This document shows positions 1 through 10,047 of a DNA stretch of 64,000 nt, piece after piece (the first letter of the stretch is position 1; each line of letters starts with the position of its first letter). The DNA comes from Pseudooceanicola marinus (GTDB lineage: Bacteria > Pseudomonadota > Alphaproteobacteria > Rhodobacterales > Rhodobacteraceae), in the NCBI RefSeq assembly GCF_002786295.1, contig NZ_PGTC01000015.1, positions 64,501 through 128,500 of the forward strand, in the 5' to 3' direction. The notes under the pieces were generated by a model. That model ran no database searches. It was not told where the DNA came from and saw only the letters and a list, made by a program, of their open reading frames with translations. The translations under genes and the position numbers were made by a program.

Positions 1-257
1 CTGTGGCCGAGCTTCAGACCAAGGTCGAGGCCAACCCCGAGGATCACCAGGCCCGGTTCGACCTTGCACAGGCGCTTTACGCCTCGGGGCAGGTGCAGGA
101 GGCCGTCGACCAGCTGTTGGAGCTGTTCCGCCGCGATCGGGAATGGAACGACGCCGCCGCCAAGCAGCAGCTGTTCACCATCTTCGACGCGCTGAAGCCG
201 CAGGATCCGATCGTCCTGGCCGGACGCCGCAAATTGTCCTCGATGATTTTCGCCTGA
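1..257 (+). CDS. YbbN/CnoX-like thioredoxin-TPR co-chaperone, C-terminal part (5' truncated)
   Basis: The open frame enters from the left edge, so only the last 85 or so residues are visible. They form TPR-like helices with the pattern ANPEDHQARFDLAQALYASG and end in LAGRRKLSSMIFA, which is typical of the C-terminus of YbbN/CnoX-type proteins (thioredoxin fold plus tetratricopeptide tail). Those proteins act as redox-regulated co-chaperones in the cytoplasm. The thioredoxin half lies outside the window, so any active-site cysteines cannot be judged. The gene is followed 19 bp later by a LON-domain gene, an order common in Rhodobacteraceae. The GTG near the window edge is an internal codon, not a start. 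Confidence 0.8.
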   Translation, partial: VAELQTKVEANPEDHQARFDLAQALYASGQVQEAVDQLLELFRRDREWNDAAAKQQLFTIFDALKPQDPIVLAGRRKLSSMIFA

Positions 258-276
258 CGGGCTTTCCGGGTGCGCC

Positions 277-942
277 ATGCGGTCTAGCTTCTACCAGATG
301 ATGACGCCCGCTGACCTGCCCGACGTGATTCCCGTCTTTCCCCTGCCAGGCGCGTTGCTTCTGCCGCGCGCCCGGCTTCCGCTGCACCTGTTCGAGCCGC
401 GCTACCTGGCGATGTTCGAGGATGTGCTGAAGACACCGCATCGCCTGATCGGTATGATCCAGCCCAACGAGATGGCCGGCGAGGGGCAGCACGGGCTGCA
501 CCGCATCGGCTGCGCCGGTCGGGTCACCCAGTTCTCCGAAACCGAGGACGGGCGCTACATGATCACCCTGACCGGCATCTCGCGCTACCGCATGGGGGAT
601 GAGGTCACGGGGTTCACCCCCTACAGGCGCTTTTCGGTCGACTGGGCCGGGTTCGAACACGACCTGGCGCCCAGTGACAGCGACCCCGATTTCCGCCGCG
701 ATGCCTTCATGCCGTTGCTGTCGCGCTATTTCGAGGATCAGGGCCTGTCGACCGATTGGGAGACGCTGAAGGAAGCGGATGACGAATTGCTCATCAACTC
801 CTTGTCCATGCTCCTGAATTTCTCCAATGATGAGAAACAGGCGCTGCTGGAGGCGCCCTCGCTGACAACACGCCGCGAAACGCTTGTGACGCTACTGGAA
901 TATGCGCTGCGCGGTGGAGACGGACAGGAATTGCTGCAATGA
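277..942 (+). CDS. LON substrate-binding domain protein
   Basis: The 221-residue protein matches the N-terminal substrate-binding domain of Lon protease as a stand-alone protein: [20 protein letters not shown] followed by LFEPRYLAM near residues 20-50. There is no AAA or peptidase domain, so it is not Lon itself. The exact function of these single-domain proteins is unknown; substrate or adaptor binding is the usual inference. The start at 277 is used; an ATG-ATG pair at 298 is an alternative that would remove seven residues. Its stop overlaps the Trm112 start by four bases (ATGA), indicating translational coupling. Confidence 0.85.
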   Translation: MRSSFYQMMTPADLPDVIPVFPLPGALLLPRARLPLHLFEPRYLAMFEDVLKTPHRLIGMIQPNEMAGEGQHGLHRIGCAGRVTQFSETEDGRYMITLTGISRYRMGDEVTGFTPYRRFSVDWAGFEHDLAPSDSDPDFRRDAFMPLLSRYFEDQGLSTDWETLKEADDELLINSLSMLLNFSNDEKQALLEAPSLTTRRETLVTLLEYALRGGDGQELLQ

Positions 943-1145
943 CCGACACCCCCGAGGCCCCGGCGCCCGCCCAGCCCCTTTTCGACCGCCGCATGCTGGA
1001 GGCGCTGGTCTGTCCGCAGAGCCATGCGACCCTGCGCTACGACGCCGCGGCGGATGAGCTGATTTCCGACGCGGCCGGCCTGGCCTTCCCGATCCGCAAC
1101 GGCATCCCGGTGATGCTGGTGGACGAGGCGCGCCGGCTGGACTGA
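939..1145 (+). CDS. Trm112 family protein
   Basis: A 68-residue protein containing [16 protein letters not shown] at the N-terminus and a C-terminal [19 protein letters not shown] segment, the signature of bacterial Trm112-like (YcaR/UPF0434) proteins. In eukaryotes and archaea Trm112 is the zinc-binding activator of several methyltransferases; the bacterial role is less certain. Here only one cysteine of the usual zinc set is visible (VCPQS), so zinc binding is probably lost. The gene overlaps the LON-domain gene and is followed by a clear terminator. Confidence 0.85.
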   Translation: MTDTPEAPAPAQPLFDRRMLEALVCPQSHATLRYDAAADELISDAAGLAFPIRNGIPVMLVDEARRLD

Positions 1146-1180
1146 CCGCCGCTGCGGCTGTCGGCCCATTTAAATGATAT

Positions 1181-1213
1181 GGCCCCGTTGCCGATGGCGG
1201 CGGGGCCTTTTGT
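1181..1213 (+). terminator. Rho-independent terminator after Trm112
   Basis: GGCCCCG at 1181-1187 pairs with CGGGGCC at 1201-1207; the stem can be extended with G-U pairs through the intervening bases. TTTTGTT follows. It ends the + strand operon before the convergent UbiH-type gene. Confidence 0.75.
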
Positions 1214-1249
1214 TCCTGCGGCCGGGGCGGGACATTGTCCGCCCAGGTC

Positions 1250-2476
1250 TCAGCGCATCAGGTCGGGCAGATCGCCGGTCAGGCCCGCCGCCTCGCGGAT
1301 GAAGGTGCGGCGCAGTCCGGGCATCCGGTTGACCAGCCCCAGGCCGAGGTCGCGGCCGGCGCGCAAAAGCGGGTTGTCGTTGGAAAACAGCTTGTTCGTC
1401 AGGTCCGTGGCCATCGCCAGGCTGGCGGTGTCGAAGCGGCGCCATTCCTCGTAGCGTTTCAGCACATCCAGCGCGCCGATGTCCTCGCCCCGGTCCTTCG
1501 CCTCGGTCAGCACCTGCGCCAGAGCGCCAACGTCGCGCAACCCCGCGTTCAGCCCCTGGCCCGCGATCGGGTGCATGCCATGGGCCGCATCACCGACAAG
1601 CGCCAGGCGCCAGCCGGCGAATTCCTCGCAGACCGACAAGACGAGCGGGTAGAGGAACCGCTGTCCTTCGAGGGAAATCTCGCCCAGAAAATCGCCGAAG
1701 CGGGGGCGCAGCGCCTCCAGGTACTCGTCGTCGGACAGGGCCTGGATGGCCTTGGCGGTGGCGTCCCGTTCGCTCCAGACGATGGAGGAGCGGTTGCCAG
1801 GCAGGGGCAGGATCGCCAGCGGGCCCGGCGGCATGAAGAACTGATGCGCGACGCCGTGGTGCGGTTTTTCGTGGGCAATGGCGCAGACCAGCGCGGTCTG
1901 GCCGTAGCCCCAGCCATGGCGGCGGATGCCAGCGCGCTGCGCGGTGGCGCTTTTCTTGCCGTCGCAGCCGATAACCACGCGCCCGCGCAGCACTTCGCCG
2001 CTGTCCAGCGTGACCGAGGCGCCATCTGGGCCTGTTCGCTGGTCGGTCACCCGGGTCTCGTTCCGCACGGTGATCTCGGGACGCGCCGCCATCTCTTCCA
2101 GCAGGGCCCGGCGCAGGTAGCGGTCCTCGACCATGTGGCCCATGGGACCTTCCTCGATCTCGGCATGATCGAAGTGCAGCCAGAGCGGCGAAGGCCCTTC
2201 GCCCGCGCGGCCATCGCTGACCTTGATGTCCAGCATGGGCTGGCTGTGGCCCTCGATCCGGTCCCAGACGCCGATATTGCGCAACAGCCGGACGGAGGCC
2301 AGGGCCAGCGCATAGGCGCGCCCGTCGAAGGTCGCATCCTCCATCCGGGCCTTGGGCAGGGCGTCGATGATCGTGCTGGTCAGGCCCGCGCGCGCCGCCG
2401 CCAGGGCCAGGGCGGGGCCGTTCAGCCCGCCGCCCACGATCAGCAGATCGCTGTGACTTTCGCTCGCATCGCTCAT
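1250..2476 (-). CDS. UbiH/UbiF/VisC/Coq6-type FAD-dependent hydroxylase
   Basis: A 408-residue flavoprotein monooxygenase. The N-terminal dinucleotide-binding loop reads LLIVGGGLNGPALALAAARA, and the second FAD motif reads LVGDAAHGMHPIAGQGLNAG, the hallmark of the ubiquinone-ring hydroxylases UbiH/UbiF/UbiI/Coq6. The likely role is a ring hydroxylation in ubiquinone biosynthesis at the inner membrane; the carbon position cannot be read from sequence. The start MSDASES is chosen because AAAGAGGCG lies just upstream; an in-frame ATG at 2533 would add 19 unlikely residues. The gene is divergent from the amidase. Confidence 0.88.
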   Translation of the reverse strand: MSDASESHSDLLIVGGGLNGPALALAAARAGLTSTIIDALPKARMEDATFDGRAYALALASVRLLRNIGVWDRIEGHSQPMLDIKVSDGRAGEGPSPLWLHFDHAEIEEGPMGHMVEDRYLRRALLEEMAARPEITVRNETRVTDQRTGPDGASVTLDSGEVLRGRVVIGCDGKKSATAQRAGIRRHGWGYGQTALVCAIAHEKPHHGVAHQFFMPPGPLAILPLPGNRSSIVWSERDATAKAIQALSDDEYLEALRPRFGDFLGEISLEGQRFLYPLVLSVCEEFAGWRLALVGDAAHGMHPIAGQGLNAGLRDVGALAQVLTEAKDRGEDIGALDVLKRYEEWRRFDTASLAMATDLTNKLFSNDNPLLRAGRDLGLGLVNRMPGLRRTFIREAAGLTGDLPDLMR

Positions 2477-2582
2477 GGCATCGCCTCTTTTGATCCTGGG
2501 GCTGAATATGCGCCCCCGGGCGGGATTGTCCATGCGCCCGGCTGCCGCTACCGTCGCGCGGCGGAAAACGGATGAGGGCGAG

Positions 2583-3917
2583 ATGCAGGACTGGCTGTGG
2601 ATGGAAGCGGCGGAACTGGGCGCGGGGATCGCGCGCGGAGAAATCGACCCGCTGGCCCTGACGGAGGCCTATCTGGCCGCCATCGACGCCCATGCCGAAA
2701 CCTCCCGGATTTACGCCCGCACCACGCCCGACCGCGCTTGGGCCGAGGCCCGTGCGGCCAGCCTGCGGGCGAGGAACGGAACGCGGTTGCACCCGCTGGA
2801 CGGGGTGCCGGTCAGCTGGAAGGACCTGTTCGACAGCGCGGGCGTGGCGACCGAGGCAGGCAGCGCCCTGTTGGCGGGTCGCGTGCCTGACGAGGACGCG
2901 CGGGTGCTGCGCAACGCCACCCAGGCCGGGCTGGTCTGCCTGGGCAAGACGCATATGTCGGAACTGGCCTTTTCGGGCATCGGGCTGAACCCGATCACCG
3001 CGACCTCGCCCAACGTCAACAACCCCGACTGGGTGCCGGGCGGGTCGTCGTCGGGCGCCGCGGCCTCGGTTGCCTTCGGCCTGGCGGCGGGGGGGATCGG
3101 GTCGGACACCGGCGGGTCGGTGCGAATCCCCGCCGCCTGGAACAACCTGGTGGGGCTGAAGACCACCAGCGGCCGGGTCAGCCTGGACGGCGTGGTGCCG
3201 CTGGCGAAACGGTTCGACACCGTGGGGCCGTTGGCGCGGTCGGTGCGAGACGCGGTGCTGCTGCTGTCGGCGGTGGAAGGGCGCCCGGCGCCGGATCTGA
3301 CCGGCGCCAGCCTGCGCGGGTTGCGCCTGGCGACGCTGGAAACCCACGTGCTCGACGACATCCGCCCTGAACCCCTGGCCGCCTACCGTCACGCGCTGGA
3401 GGTGCTGGCGGAGGCGGGCGCCGAGATCGTGCCGGTGACCGCGCCGGAATACGACGCCGTGGCGCCCCTGGCCGCCAAGCTGTTCGCACCCGAGGCCTAT
3501 GGCCTGTGGAGAGAGGTGATCGAGGCCGCGCCCGAAAAGATGTTCCCCGAGATCCTCGAACGCTTCCGCGGCGGCGCCTCGGTCAGCGCGCCGGATTACG
3601 TCGCCGCCTGGGAGGCGGTGCACCAGGCCCGGGCCGCCTGGAATGCCCGCATGGGCGCCTATGATGCCGTCCTGATGCCGACCTCGCCCATCCTGCCGCC
3701 CGATGCCGCGCGGATGATGGAGGATCACGCCTACTATGTGACCGAGAATCTGCTGGCCCTGCGCAACACCCGGGTCGGCAACATGATGGGCCTGCCGGGC
3801 TATTCCCTGCCCACGGGCACCCCGGCCTGCGGGCTGATGCTGCTGGGTCGGCCCATGGGCGAAGAGGCCCTGTCGCGCGTGGCCCATGCCGCCGAGGTGG
3901 CGCTGCGCGCCTCCTGA
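2583..3917 (+). CDS. amidase-signature family amidase
   Basis: A 444-residue amidase-signature enzyme with the full Ser-cisSer-Lys triad: K80 (in PVSWKDLFD), S155 in the GGSSSG motif at 153-158, and S179 in GSDTGGSVR. Family members hydrolyse carboxamides, including aryl amides, indole-acetamide and the Glu-tRNA(Gln) system. No GatB/GatC neighbours are present, so this is probably a catabolic amidase rather than GatA. The start MQDWLW has GAGGGCGAG upstream; a longer frame from 2475 overlaps the divergent gene and is less plausible. Confidence 0.88.
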   Translation: MQDWLWMEAAELGAGIARGEIDPLALTEAYLAAIDAHAETSRIYARTTPDRAWAEARAASLRARNGTRLHPLDGVPVSWKDLFDSAGVATEAGSALLAGRVPDEDARVLRNATQAGLVCLGKTHMSELAFSGIGLNPITATSPNVNNPDWVPGGSSSGAAASVAFGLAAGGIGSDTGGSVRIPAAWNNLVGLKTTSGRVSLDGVVPLAKRFDTVGPLARSVRDAVLLLSAVEGRPAPDLTGASLRGLRLATLETHVLDDIRPEPLAAYRHALEVLAEAGAEIVPVTAPEYDAVAPLAAKLFAPEAYGLWREVIEAAPEKMFPEILERFRGGASVSAPDYVAAWEAVHQARAAWNARMGAYDAVLMPTSPILPPDAARMMEDHAYYVTENLLALRNTRVGNMMGLPGYSLPTGTPACGLMLLGRPMGEEALSRVAHAAEVALRAS

Positions 3918-4072
3918 GGCGGGGCGCAGGGGCAGCTTTGCCAAGGGGGCGCGGTGTTTCGATGCAACATCGCTGTGGCCAGAGGGCAAGAGCGCTGGAC
4001 GTGTGGCGCGCCAATGGGTTAGTCTGCCGGGATAAACGGGGCGAAACGACCCCGATCCAGAGGCAGTTTTAG

Positions 4073-5251
4073 ATGTTTCCAGAGCGGTTTTCGAACCTTC
4101 CGGAATATGCGTTCCCGCGCCTGCGCGCGCTGCTCGACCATATCGAGCCGGGCGGTGAGGTGACGCATATGACGATCGGAGAGCCCAAGCACCCGTTTCC
4201 GGACTGGGTGGGTCAGGTGCTGTCCGAGAACGTCGCCGGTTTTGCAAAATACCCCCCCAACGACGGCACGCCCGAGCTGCAGGCGGCGATCACCGACTGG
4301 ATCGCCCGCCGCTATGACGTGCGCATGGACCCCGCCACGCAGGTGATGCCGCTGAACGGTACGCGCGAGGGGCTGTATAACGTCGCCATGGCCCTGTGCC
4401 CGGAGGAGAAGCGCGGGCAGCGCCCGGTGGTGCTGATCCCCAACCCCTTCTACCAAGTCTACATGATCGCCGCGATTTCCGTGGGCGCCGAGCCGGTTTT
4501 CGTGCCGGCCACCGCCGAGACGGGGCATCTGCCCGACTACGCGGCCCTGCCCGAGGAGGTGCTGAACCGCACCGTCGCGGCCTTCGTCTGTTCCCCGGCC
4601 AACCCGCAGGGTGCCGTCGCCTCGCCCGCCTACTGGCGCGAGGTCATGGCCCTGGCGGAGAAATGGGATTTCCAGGTCTTCTCCGACGAATGCTATTCCG
4701 AGATCTGGCGCGACGCGGCCCCCACGGGCGCGTTGGAGATCGCGGCGGAAACCGGGGCCGACCCGGAACTCGTGCTGATCTTCCAGTCGCTGTCGAAACG
4801 CTCGAACCTGCCCGGGCTGCGCTCTGGCTTCGTGGCCGGTGGCCCGCAGTCGATCCGCCGCATCCGCCAGCTGCGTGCCTATGCGGGCGCCCCCCTGCCG
4901 CTGCCGCTGCAACGGGTGGCCGAAAGGGTCTGGGCGGACGAGGCGCACGTGGACGAGAACCGCGCGCTCTACCAACAGAAATACCAGGCGGCTGACCAGA
5001 TTCTTGGCGGCGTGCCGGGCTACCAGGGACCCGAGGCCGGGTTCTTCCTGTGGCTGCCCGTCGAGGACGGCGAGGCGGCGGCGGTGAAACTGTGGACCGA
5101 GACCGGCGTGCGGGTCCTGCCCGGCGCCTACCTCAGCCGCGAGACCGAGGCGGGCAACCCCGGTCGCGGCTACATTCGCGTCGCCATGGTGGCGCCGCGC
5201 GACGACATGGTGACGGGGCTGGAAAAGCTGCGCGCCTGCCTTTGGGATTGA
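4073..5251 (+). CDS. PLP-dependent class I/II aminotransferase (DapC-like)
   Basis: A 392-residue fold-type I aminotransferase. PLP contacts are visible as N177 (SPANPQG), D205 and Y208 (FSDECYSE), and the Schiff-base lysine K242 in SLSKRSNLPGLRSGF. The THMTIGEPKHPFPDW opening and SLSKRSNLPG motif resemble N-succinyl-diaminopimelate aminotransferases (DapC) of proteobacteria, which would place it in lysine and peptidoglycan precursor synthesis. dapB is also in this window but far away. The substrate is an inference. It lies 12 bp upstream of ftsK, probably in one operon. Confidence 0.85.
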   Translation: MFPERFSNLPEYAFPRLRALLDHIEPGGEVTHMTIGEPKHPFPDWVGQVLSENVAGFAKYPPNDGTPELQAAITDWIARRYDVRMDPATQVMPLNGTREGLYNVAMALCPEEKRGQRPVVLIPNPFYQVYMIAAISVGAEPVFVPATAETGHLPDYAALPEEVLNRTVAAFVCSPANPQGAVASPAYWREVMALAEKWDFQVFSDECYSEIWRDAAPTGALEIAAETGADPELVLIFQSLSKRSNLPGLRSGFVAGGPQSIRRIRQLRAYAGAPLPLPLQRVAERVWADEAHVDENRALYQQKYQAADQILGGVPGYQGPEAGFFLWLPVEDGEAAAVKLWTETGVRVLPGAYLSRETEAGNPGRGYIRVAMVAPRDDMVTGLEKLRACLWD

Positions 5252-5263
5252 GGAGCGGAGAGA

Positions 5264-8200
5264 ATGGCCTACCAGACGAAACGTGACCCCCTCTTCGACA
5301 GTTCGATGCAGGAAGCCATCGAGAAGCGCGGCAAGGAACTGCTGGGGCTGGCCCTGCTGGTGGCGGGCCTCGGGCTGGCGGCCATGCTCTACAGCTACAC
5401 GCCGTCGGATCCTTCCTGGCTATCGGCCTCGGACGCGCCGGTGCGCAACTGGCTGGGGCTGTTCGGTGCCTCGATCTCGGCCCCGGTGATCATGGTGATC
5501 GGCATCGGGGGCTGGGCGCTGGCGGCGCTGGCGGTGATCTGGGGCGTGCGGTTCGGGCTGCACCTGGGCGATGATGCGCCCGTGGGGCGGCTGGTCTTCG
5601 CGCCGGTCTTCGTGGTGCTGCTGTCGGTCTACGGGGGCACGCTGAACACATCGGACGCCTGGCCGCATGCCTTCGGCCTGGGGGGGCTCTTCGGGGATAC
5701 AGTGCTGGGTGCGCTGATCGGCCTGTCGCCGATGACCGTCGCGGGCTCGTTGAAACTCGCCGGGTTGATCATGGGGCCGGCGGCGCTGGCACTTGGCATC
5801 TACGTGGCCGGCGTGACGATGATGGAAATCCGGCTTGGATTCCGCTGGCTGCTGATCGGCGTGGTCCTGGGATATGACCTGCTGCGCCGCCTGCTGGGCC
5901 GGGGCGCCGTGGGCGCCTTTGCCGTTGCGGGCCAGGCGACCTCCAAAGCCGGGGACAGCCTGCGCAACCGGGCAGAGCGCCGGCGCGATGCGCGCCTGGC
6001 CGCCCGCTCCGCCGCCTATGACCAGGACGCCCGCCTGACGGCGCAGGAAGATGTCTACTGGCAGCAGGACGATCTGCCCCCCGTCGATACCTGGCAGAAC
6101 GAGGACGATGTGCTGGCCTATGACGACGATCAGCCGATGGCGGAGCCGGAGCCGAAACCGCGCCTGCTGGGCCGTCTGCCGGGCCTCATTCGCCGACCCG
6201 AGCCGCAGAACTGGGACGAGATGGACGACGACGACCTGTTGATGGCCGCCGGCGAAGAGGACCTGCCTTCGGATGAACGCATCCGGGCAAAGATCGCCGA
6301 CGTGGTCCGTTCGCGCGCCCGCCGCGCACCGATGCCGCCCCGTCCGCAGCCCGTGCGCGGGGCAGGGGCCTCCGTCACCGGCCGTCGCGGCCTGCGTGGC
6401 AAGGGGCCGTCGCCGCTGATCCTGGATCAGACCCGGCCCGAGCCGCCGCTGACCTCCGCCCGCGACCAGGGCCTGCCGCCGGAACCGCCGCTGACCGCCG
6501 CCCGGGCGTCGCAGCCCGCGCGTCCGCGCCTGGGCGGTGCGGATCCGCGCCACGCTGGCCTGGCCTATGCGGACGATCCGCGGGCCGAGGCGCTGCCGGA
6601 AGACCGCGAGCTGCCGCGCGCAGAACTGGTCGATCCCTACGAGGCCGCCGCCGCGCGCCAGGACGAGGCCCGGTTCACCGCCCAACCCGATGAGGACATG
6701 GCGACCGCCGAGGCCTATGACGACGGCTACGACTACGACGATGGCCATGATGCCGACCTGGACGCGGCGGAGGCGGAAGACGCCCCCTATGCCGAGTTCG
6801 CCACGCCCGAGCAGATGCCGCAGGAGCGGCCGCGCATCCCCGTGGCCGAGCCGAAGAAGGTGGTGCAGCACAACGAGCGCAAGCCGGTGCCGCAATCCAG
6901 CCGCGCCAAGGCCGAGGCCCAACCCGGGCTGGCCTTCGACCCGGCCGAGGCGGAATACGAACTGCCGCCCCTGTCGCTGTTGACCAACCCGACCACGATC
7001 GAACGGCTGCACCTGTCGGACGAGGCGCTGGAGGAAAACGCGCGGATGCTGGAGAACGTGCTGGACGACTATGGCGTCAAGGGCGAGATCGTCAGCGTGC
7101 GCCCCGGCCCCGTCGTCACCATGTACGAACTGGAACCGGCGCCGGGCCTGAAGGCGTCGCGCGTGATCGGCCTGGCCGACGACATCGCGCGGTCCATGTC
7201 CGCGCTCTCCGCCCGTGTGTCCACCGTGCCGGGCCGCTCGGTGATCGGCATCGAACTTCCGAACGACAACCGCGAGATGGTGGTGCTGCGCGAGATCCTG
7301 GCGGCGCGCGATTTCGGCGACAGCCACATGAAGCTGCCGCTGGCGCTTGGCAAGGACATCGGCGGCGAGCCGATGATCGCCAACCTGGCGAAGATGCCGC
7401 ACCTGCTGATCGCCGGGACCACCGGGTCGGGCAAGTCGGTGGCGATCAACACCATGATCCTGTCGCTGCTCTACCGCCTGACGCCGGAAGACTGCCGCCT
7501 GATCATGATCGACCCGAAGATGCTGGAACTGTCGGTCTACGACGGCATCCCGCACCTGCTGTCGCCCGTGGTGACCGACCCGAAGAAGGCCGTCGTGGCG
7601 CTGAAATGGGTCGTGGCCGAGATGGAAGAGCGCTATCGCAAGATGTCCAAGATGGGCGTGCGCAACATCGACGGCTACAACGGCCGGGTGGCGGATGCCC
7701 TGAAGAAGGGCGAGATGTTCTCGCGCACCGTGCAGACGGGCTTTGACGAGGACACCGGCGATCCCATCTTCGAGACCGAGGAATTCGCGCCCGAGAAGAT
7801 GCCCTATATCGTCGTCATCGTCGACGAGATGGCCGACCTGATGATGGTCGCCGGCAAGGAGATCGAGGCCTGCATCCAGCGCCTGGCGCAGATGGCGCGG
7901 GCGTCGGGGATCCACCTGATCATGGCCACGCAGCGCCCCTCGGTCGACGTCATCACCGGCACCATCAAGGCGAACTTCCCCACCCGGATCTCCTTCCAGG
8001 TGACCTCGAAGATCGACAGCCGCACCATCCTGGGCGAAATGGGCGCCGAACAGCTTCTGGGCATGGGCGACATGCTCTACATGGCGGGCGGCGCCAAGAT
8101 CACCCGCTGCCACGGTCCCTTCGTCAGCGACGAGGAGGTCGAGGAGATCGTCAACCACCTGAAGGCCTACGGCCCGCCCGACTATGTCGGCGGCGTGCAG

Positions 8201-8467
8201 GACGGCCCCGATGACGACAAGTCGGCCGATATCGATGCGGTGCTGGGGCTGAACACCGGTGGCAATACCGGCGGCGAGGATGCGCTTTACGATCAGGCGG
8301 TGGCGATCGTCATCAAGGATCGCAAGTGTTCCACCTCCTACATCCAGCGCAAGCTGGCCATCGGCTACAACAAGGCCGCGCGCCTGGTGGAGCAGATGGA
8401 AGAGGAGGGCGTCGTCTCGGCGGCCAACCACGTCGGCAAGCGCGAGGTGCTGGTGCCCGAGCAATAG
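5264..8467 (+). CDS. ftsK: DNA translocase FtsK
   Basis: A 1067-residue protein with the classic FtsK layout: about four transmembrane helices in residues 20-215, a long acidic and proline-rich linker (about 230-560), and a C-terminal RecA-like motor with Walker A GTTGSGKS near residue 718. A winged-helix gamma domain at about 1005-1067 (ITRCHGPF precedes it; [20 protein letters not shown] lies within it) recognises KOPS sites in known FtsKs. It pumps DNA at the division septum and activates XerCD recombination at dif. A good ribosome site (GAGGAGCGGAGAG) precedes ATG 5264. The linker is rich in Asp and Glu, with a short [13 protein letters not shown] tract. Confidence 0.95.
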   Translation: MAYQTKRDPLFDSSMQEAIEKRGKELLGLALLVAGLGLAAMLYSYTPSDPSWLSASDAPVRNWLGLFGASISAPVIMVIGIGGWALAALAVIWGVRFGLHLGDDAPVGRLVFAPVFVVLLSVYGGTLNTSDAWPHAFGLGGLFGDTVLGALIGLSPMTVAGSLKLAGLIMGPAALALGIYVAGVTMMEIRLGFRWLLIGVVLGYDLLRRLLGRGAVGAFAVAGQATSKAGDSLRNRAERRRDARLAARSAAYDQDARLTAQEDVYWQQDDLPPVDTWQNEDDVLAYDDDQPMAEPEPKPRLLGRLPGLIRRPEPQNWDEMDDDDLLMAAGEEDLPSDERIRAKIADVVRSRARRAPMPPRPQPVRGAGASVTGRRGLRGKGPSPLILDQTRPEPPLTSARDQGLPPEPPLTAARASQPARPRLGGADPRHAGLAYADDPRAEALPEDRELPRAELVDPYEAAAARQDEARFTAQPDEDMATAEAYDDGYDYDDGHDADLDAAEAEDAPYAEFATPEQMPQERPRIPVAEPKKVVQHNERKPVPQSSRAKAEAQPGLAFDPAEAEYELPPLSLLTNPTTIERLHLSDEALEENARMLENVLDDYGVKGEIVSVRPGPVVTMYELEPAPGLKASRVIGLADDIARSMSALSARVSTVPGRSVIGIELPNDNREMVVLREILAARDFGDSHMKLPLALGKDIGGEPMIANLAKMPHLLIAGTTGSGKSVAINTMILSLLYRLTPEDCRLIMIDPKMLELSVYDGIPHLLSPVVTDPKKAVVALKWVVAEMEERYRKMSKMGVRNIDGYNGRVADALKKGEMFSRTVQTGFDEDTGDPIFETEEFAPEKMPYIVVIVDEMADLMMVAGKEIEACIQRLAQMARASGIHLIMATQRPSVDVITGTIKANFPTRISFQVTSKIDSRTILGEMGAEQLLGMGDMLYMAGGAKITRCHGPFVSDEEVEEIVNHLKAYGPPDYVGGVQDGPDDDKSADIDAVLGLNTGGNTGGEDALYDQAVAIVIKDRKCSTSYIQRKLAIGYNKAARLVEQMEEEGVVSAANHVGKREVLVPEQ

Positions 8468-8774
8468 GGGGCGGGGCCGCAAGGGAGTGGGGGCTCTGCC
8501 CCCCTTGAGCCTTCGGCTCAATTCCCCCCGGAGTATTTTTGACGACGTGAAGACAGGGGCGGGGCCGATGCGGCACCCGCCCTTCTTGCTGTGGGCGCGC
8601 GCCCGCGGGGGCCTGGGCGTCCGGGACGTCGGGGCGCGGGGCCTGCGCTTCTCCGACAGCTGGAATTGGTTTGGGGGGGTGCCCCTTGGCGGTCCGGCGC
8701 CGATGGCGGAACGCTCACGCCTTGCCTCGCGTTTGTGTCTGGAACGAATGACTGCCGGAGCTTACATCTAAGCC
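8468..8774. other. intergenic stretch between ftsK and lolA
   Basis: About 307 bases with no convincing gene. The first part holds a palindromic repeat element (8486-8551, listed separately), which may also end the ftsK transcript. The remainder is GC-rich with no open frame carrying a ribosome site. The bases just before lolA probably carry its promoter, but I cannot pick out confident -35 and -10 boxes. Confidence 0.6.
8486..8551 (+). repeat. intergenic palindromic repeat, copy A
   Basis: Modules in order: hairpin GGGGGC-TCT-GCCCCC, hairpin TTGAGC-CTTCG-GCTCAA (8505-8521), then the core CCCCCCGGAGTATTTTT and a tail GACGACGTGAAGAC. The same order recurs at 11513, 17342 and 32942, and in reverse at 15900 and 19226. 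The tail GACGACGTGAAG is also found, inverted, in the copy at 19160-19226. It could act as a terminator for ftsK. Confidence 0.8.
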
Positions 8775-9380
8775 ATGAAACTGATGACCCGTCTTCTGGC
8801 GCCTGCCGCCGCGATCCTTGCCACCGCCCTGCCGGCGCTGGCCGATCCCATTCCGCTGCCCGAGCTGTCGGCCTACATGAACGGCATGAAGACGGCCGAG
8901 GCCAAGTTCACCCAGGTCAACGAGGATGGCTCCATCTCCACCGGGCAGCTTTACATCATGCGCCCGGGGCGGATGCGGTTCGAATACGATCCGCCGAACG
9001 AGGCGCTGGTGATGGCCGGGGGCAATGCCGTCGCCGTCTTCGACCCGAAATCCAACGGCGGGCCGGAGACCTACAGCCTCGGGCTGACGCCGCTGAAGCT
9101 GATCCTGGATGACCGCATCGACCTGGGCCGCGACAACATGGTGACGGATTACCGCGAGGAAGGCCCCTCGACCATCGTGCGGGCGCAGGACCCGGAGCAT
9201 CCCGAGTATGGCCATATCGAGCTGATCTTCACCGGCGATCCGGTGGAGCTGCGGCAATGGGTGGTGACGGACGAGGCCGGCAGCCAGACCACGGTGATCC
9301 TGGGCGAGCTGCAAACCGGCGTGTCCCTGGGCACCGGCATGTTCTCCATCCGCCAGGAAAGGGAGCGGCGCGGGGGCTGA
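8775..9380 (+). CDS. lolA: outer-membrane lipoprotein carrier protein LolA
   Basis: A 201-residue periplasmic protein with a signal peptide (MKLMTRLLAPAAAILATALP, cleavage after ALA near residue 23). It has the LolA-type beta half-barrel pattern: AEAKFTQVNEDGSISTGQLY, then GRMRFEYDPPN, and later IELIFTGDPVELRQWVVTDE. LolA accepts lipoproteins from LolCDE and ferries them to the outer membrane; in alphaproteobacteria it often acts without LolB. It follows ftsK as in related genomes. Start ATG 8775 lies eight bases after a stop-rich leader; the ribosome site is weak. Confidence 0.9.
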   Translation: MKLMTRLLAPAAAILATALPALADPIPLPELSAYMNGMKTAEAKFTQVNEDGSISTGQLYIMRPGRMRFEYDPPNEALVMAGGNAVAVFDPKSNGGPETYSLGLTPLKLILDDRIDLGRDNMVTDYREEGPSTIVRAQDPEHPEYGHIELIFTGDPVELRQWVVTDEAGSQTTVILGELQTGVSLGTGMFSIRQERERRGG

Positions 9381-9407
9381 ATCCGCGCCCGAGTGGTCTG
9401 AATGGAA

Positions 9408-9445
9408 AACGGCGCCCCCGGATGGGAGGCGCCGTTCCTGTTTTC
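9408..9445. terminator. bidirectional terminator between lolA and the SLT-like lipoprotein gene
   Basis: AACGGCGCC (9408-9416) pairs with GGCGCCGTT (9428-9436) across an 11-base loop. CCTGTTTT follows on the + strand, and the complement of GGAAAA supplies a short T-run on the minus strand. It serves both convergent genes. Confidence 0.8.
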
Positions 9446-9465
9446 GCCAGAACCCGGGCCTGGCC

Positions 9466-10047
9466 TCAGCGGCAGTAGGCCAGCTGTCGGGCGTAGAGAT
9501 CCGAGCGGATCGCGACGTTCTGCGCCACGGAAATCAGCCAGGATTTCTGCAGGTAGGAGCCGCGGGCATAGCCCGCCCGCCCTTCGTGGTAGGCCAGGTA
9601 CTGCCCGCGCGCGTCATCCAGCGGGATGCCCAGGCGGCGGGTCGTCTCGTTCATGTACCAGCCCATGAAATCGGTGGCGTCGTCAATGTCGGTGCGGCGC
9701 GCGAAACGGCCGCCCTGCTTCTCCTGGTATTCCTCCCAGGTCCCGTCCAGCGCCTGGCTGTAGCCCGTAGCCGAGCTTTGCCGGCCCAGGGGGATGATCC
9801 CCAGGGCGAAGCGGTGCGGGGTGCGTGCATTCCCGATGAACTTGCTCTCCTGGTGCATCACGGCCATCTGGACGTGAACCGGCACCCCCCAGCGACGTTC
9901 CGCGCGTTCGAAGGCGCGTTCGTAGTGCGGGCGCTGTTGCAGGATGGAACAGGCGTTGTCGAGGTTGCGCGGCGCGGTGGTGTCCCGGCCGCCCCCACAG
10001 GATGCGACAAGGAGGATCGCCAGAAATGCGAATAGCTTTCTGCTCAT
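9466..10047 (-). CDS. lipoprotein with lytic-transglycosylase (SLT)-like domain
   Basis: A 193-residue protein starting with a lipoprotein signal, MSRKLFAFLAILLVASC, with the lipobox cysteine at residue 17. The mature part contains WGVPVHVQMAVMHQESKFIG, in which the glutamate of HQES sits where SLT lytic transglycosylases have their catalytic Glu, and later an ATGYSQALDGTWEEYQ segment that resembles the SLT substrate groove. The likely role is peptidoglycan cleavage at the envelope. The family is common in Rhodobacteraceae but poorly characterised, so the enzymatic activity is an inference. Confidence 0.78.
   Translation of the reverse strand: MSRKLFAFLAILLVASCGGGRDTTAPRNLDNACSILQQRPHYERAFERAERRWGVPVHVQMAVMHQESKFIGNARTPHRFALGIIPLGRQSSATGYSQALDGTWEEYQEKQGGRFARRTDIDDATDFMGWYMNETTRRLGIPLDDARGQYLAYHEGRAGYARGSYLQKSWLISVAQNVAIRSDLYARQLAYCR

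Noticed and set aside
640-670. GGGTTCGAACAC resembling a tRNA T-loop
   Set aside because: It lies inside the LON-domain gene, and no acceptor stem, D-arm or anticodon arm can be formed around it.
1235-2575. Long plus-strand frame opposite the UbiH-type gene
   Set aside because: The minus strand carries all FAD motifs of the hydroxylase; the plus frame is a compositional shadow.
5420-8521. A 1033-residue open frame on the minus strand opposite ftsK
   Set aside because: It mirrors ftsK exactly, is rich in His/Arg/Gln as expected from the complement of high-GC codons, and has no family resemblance or ribosome site.
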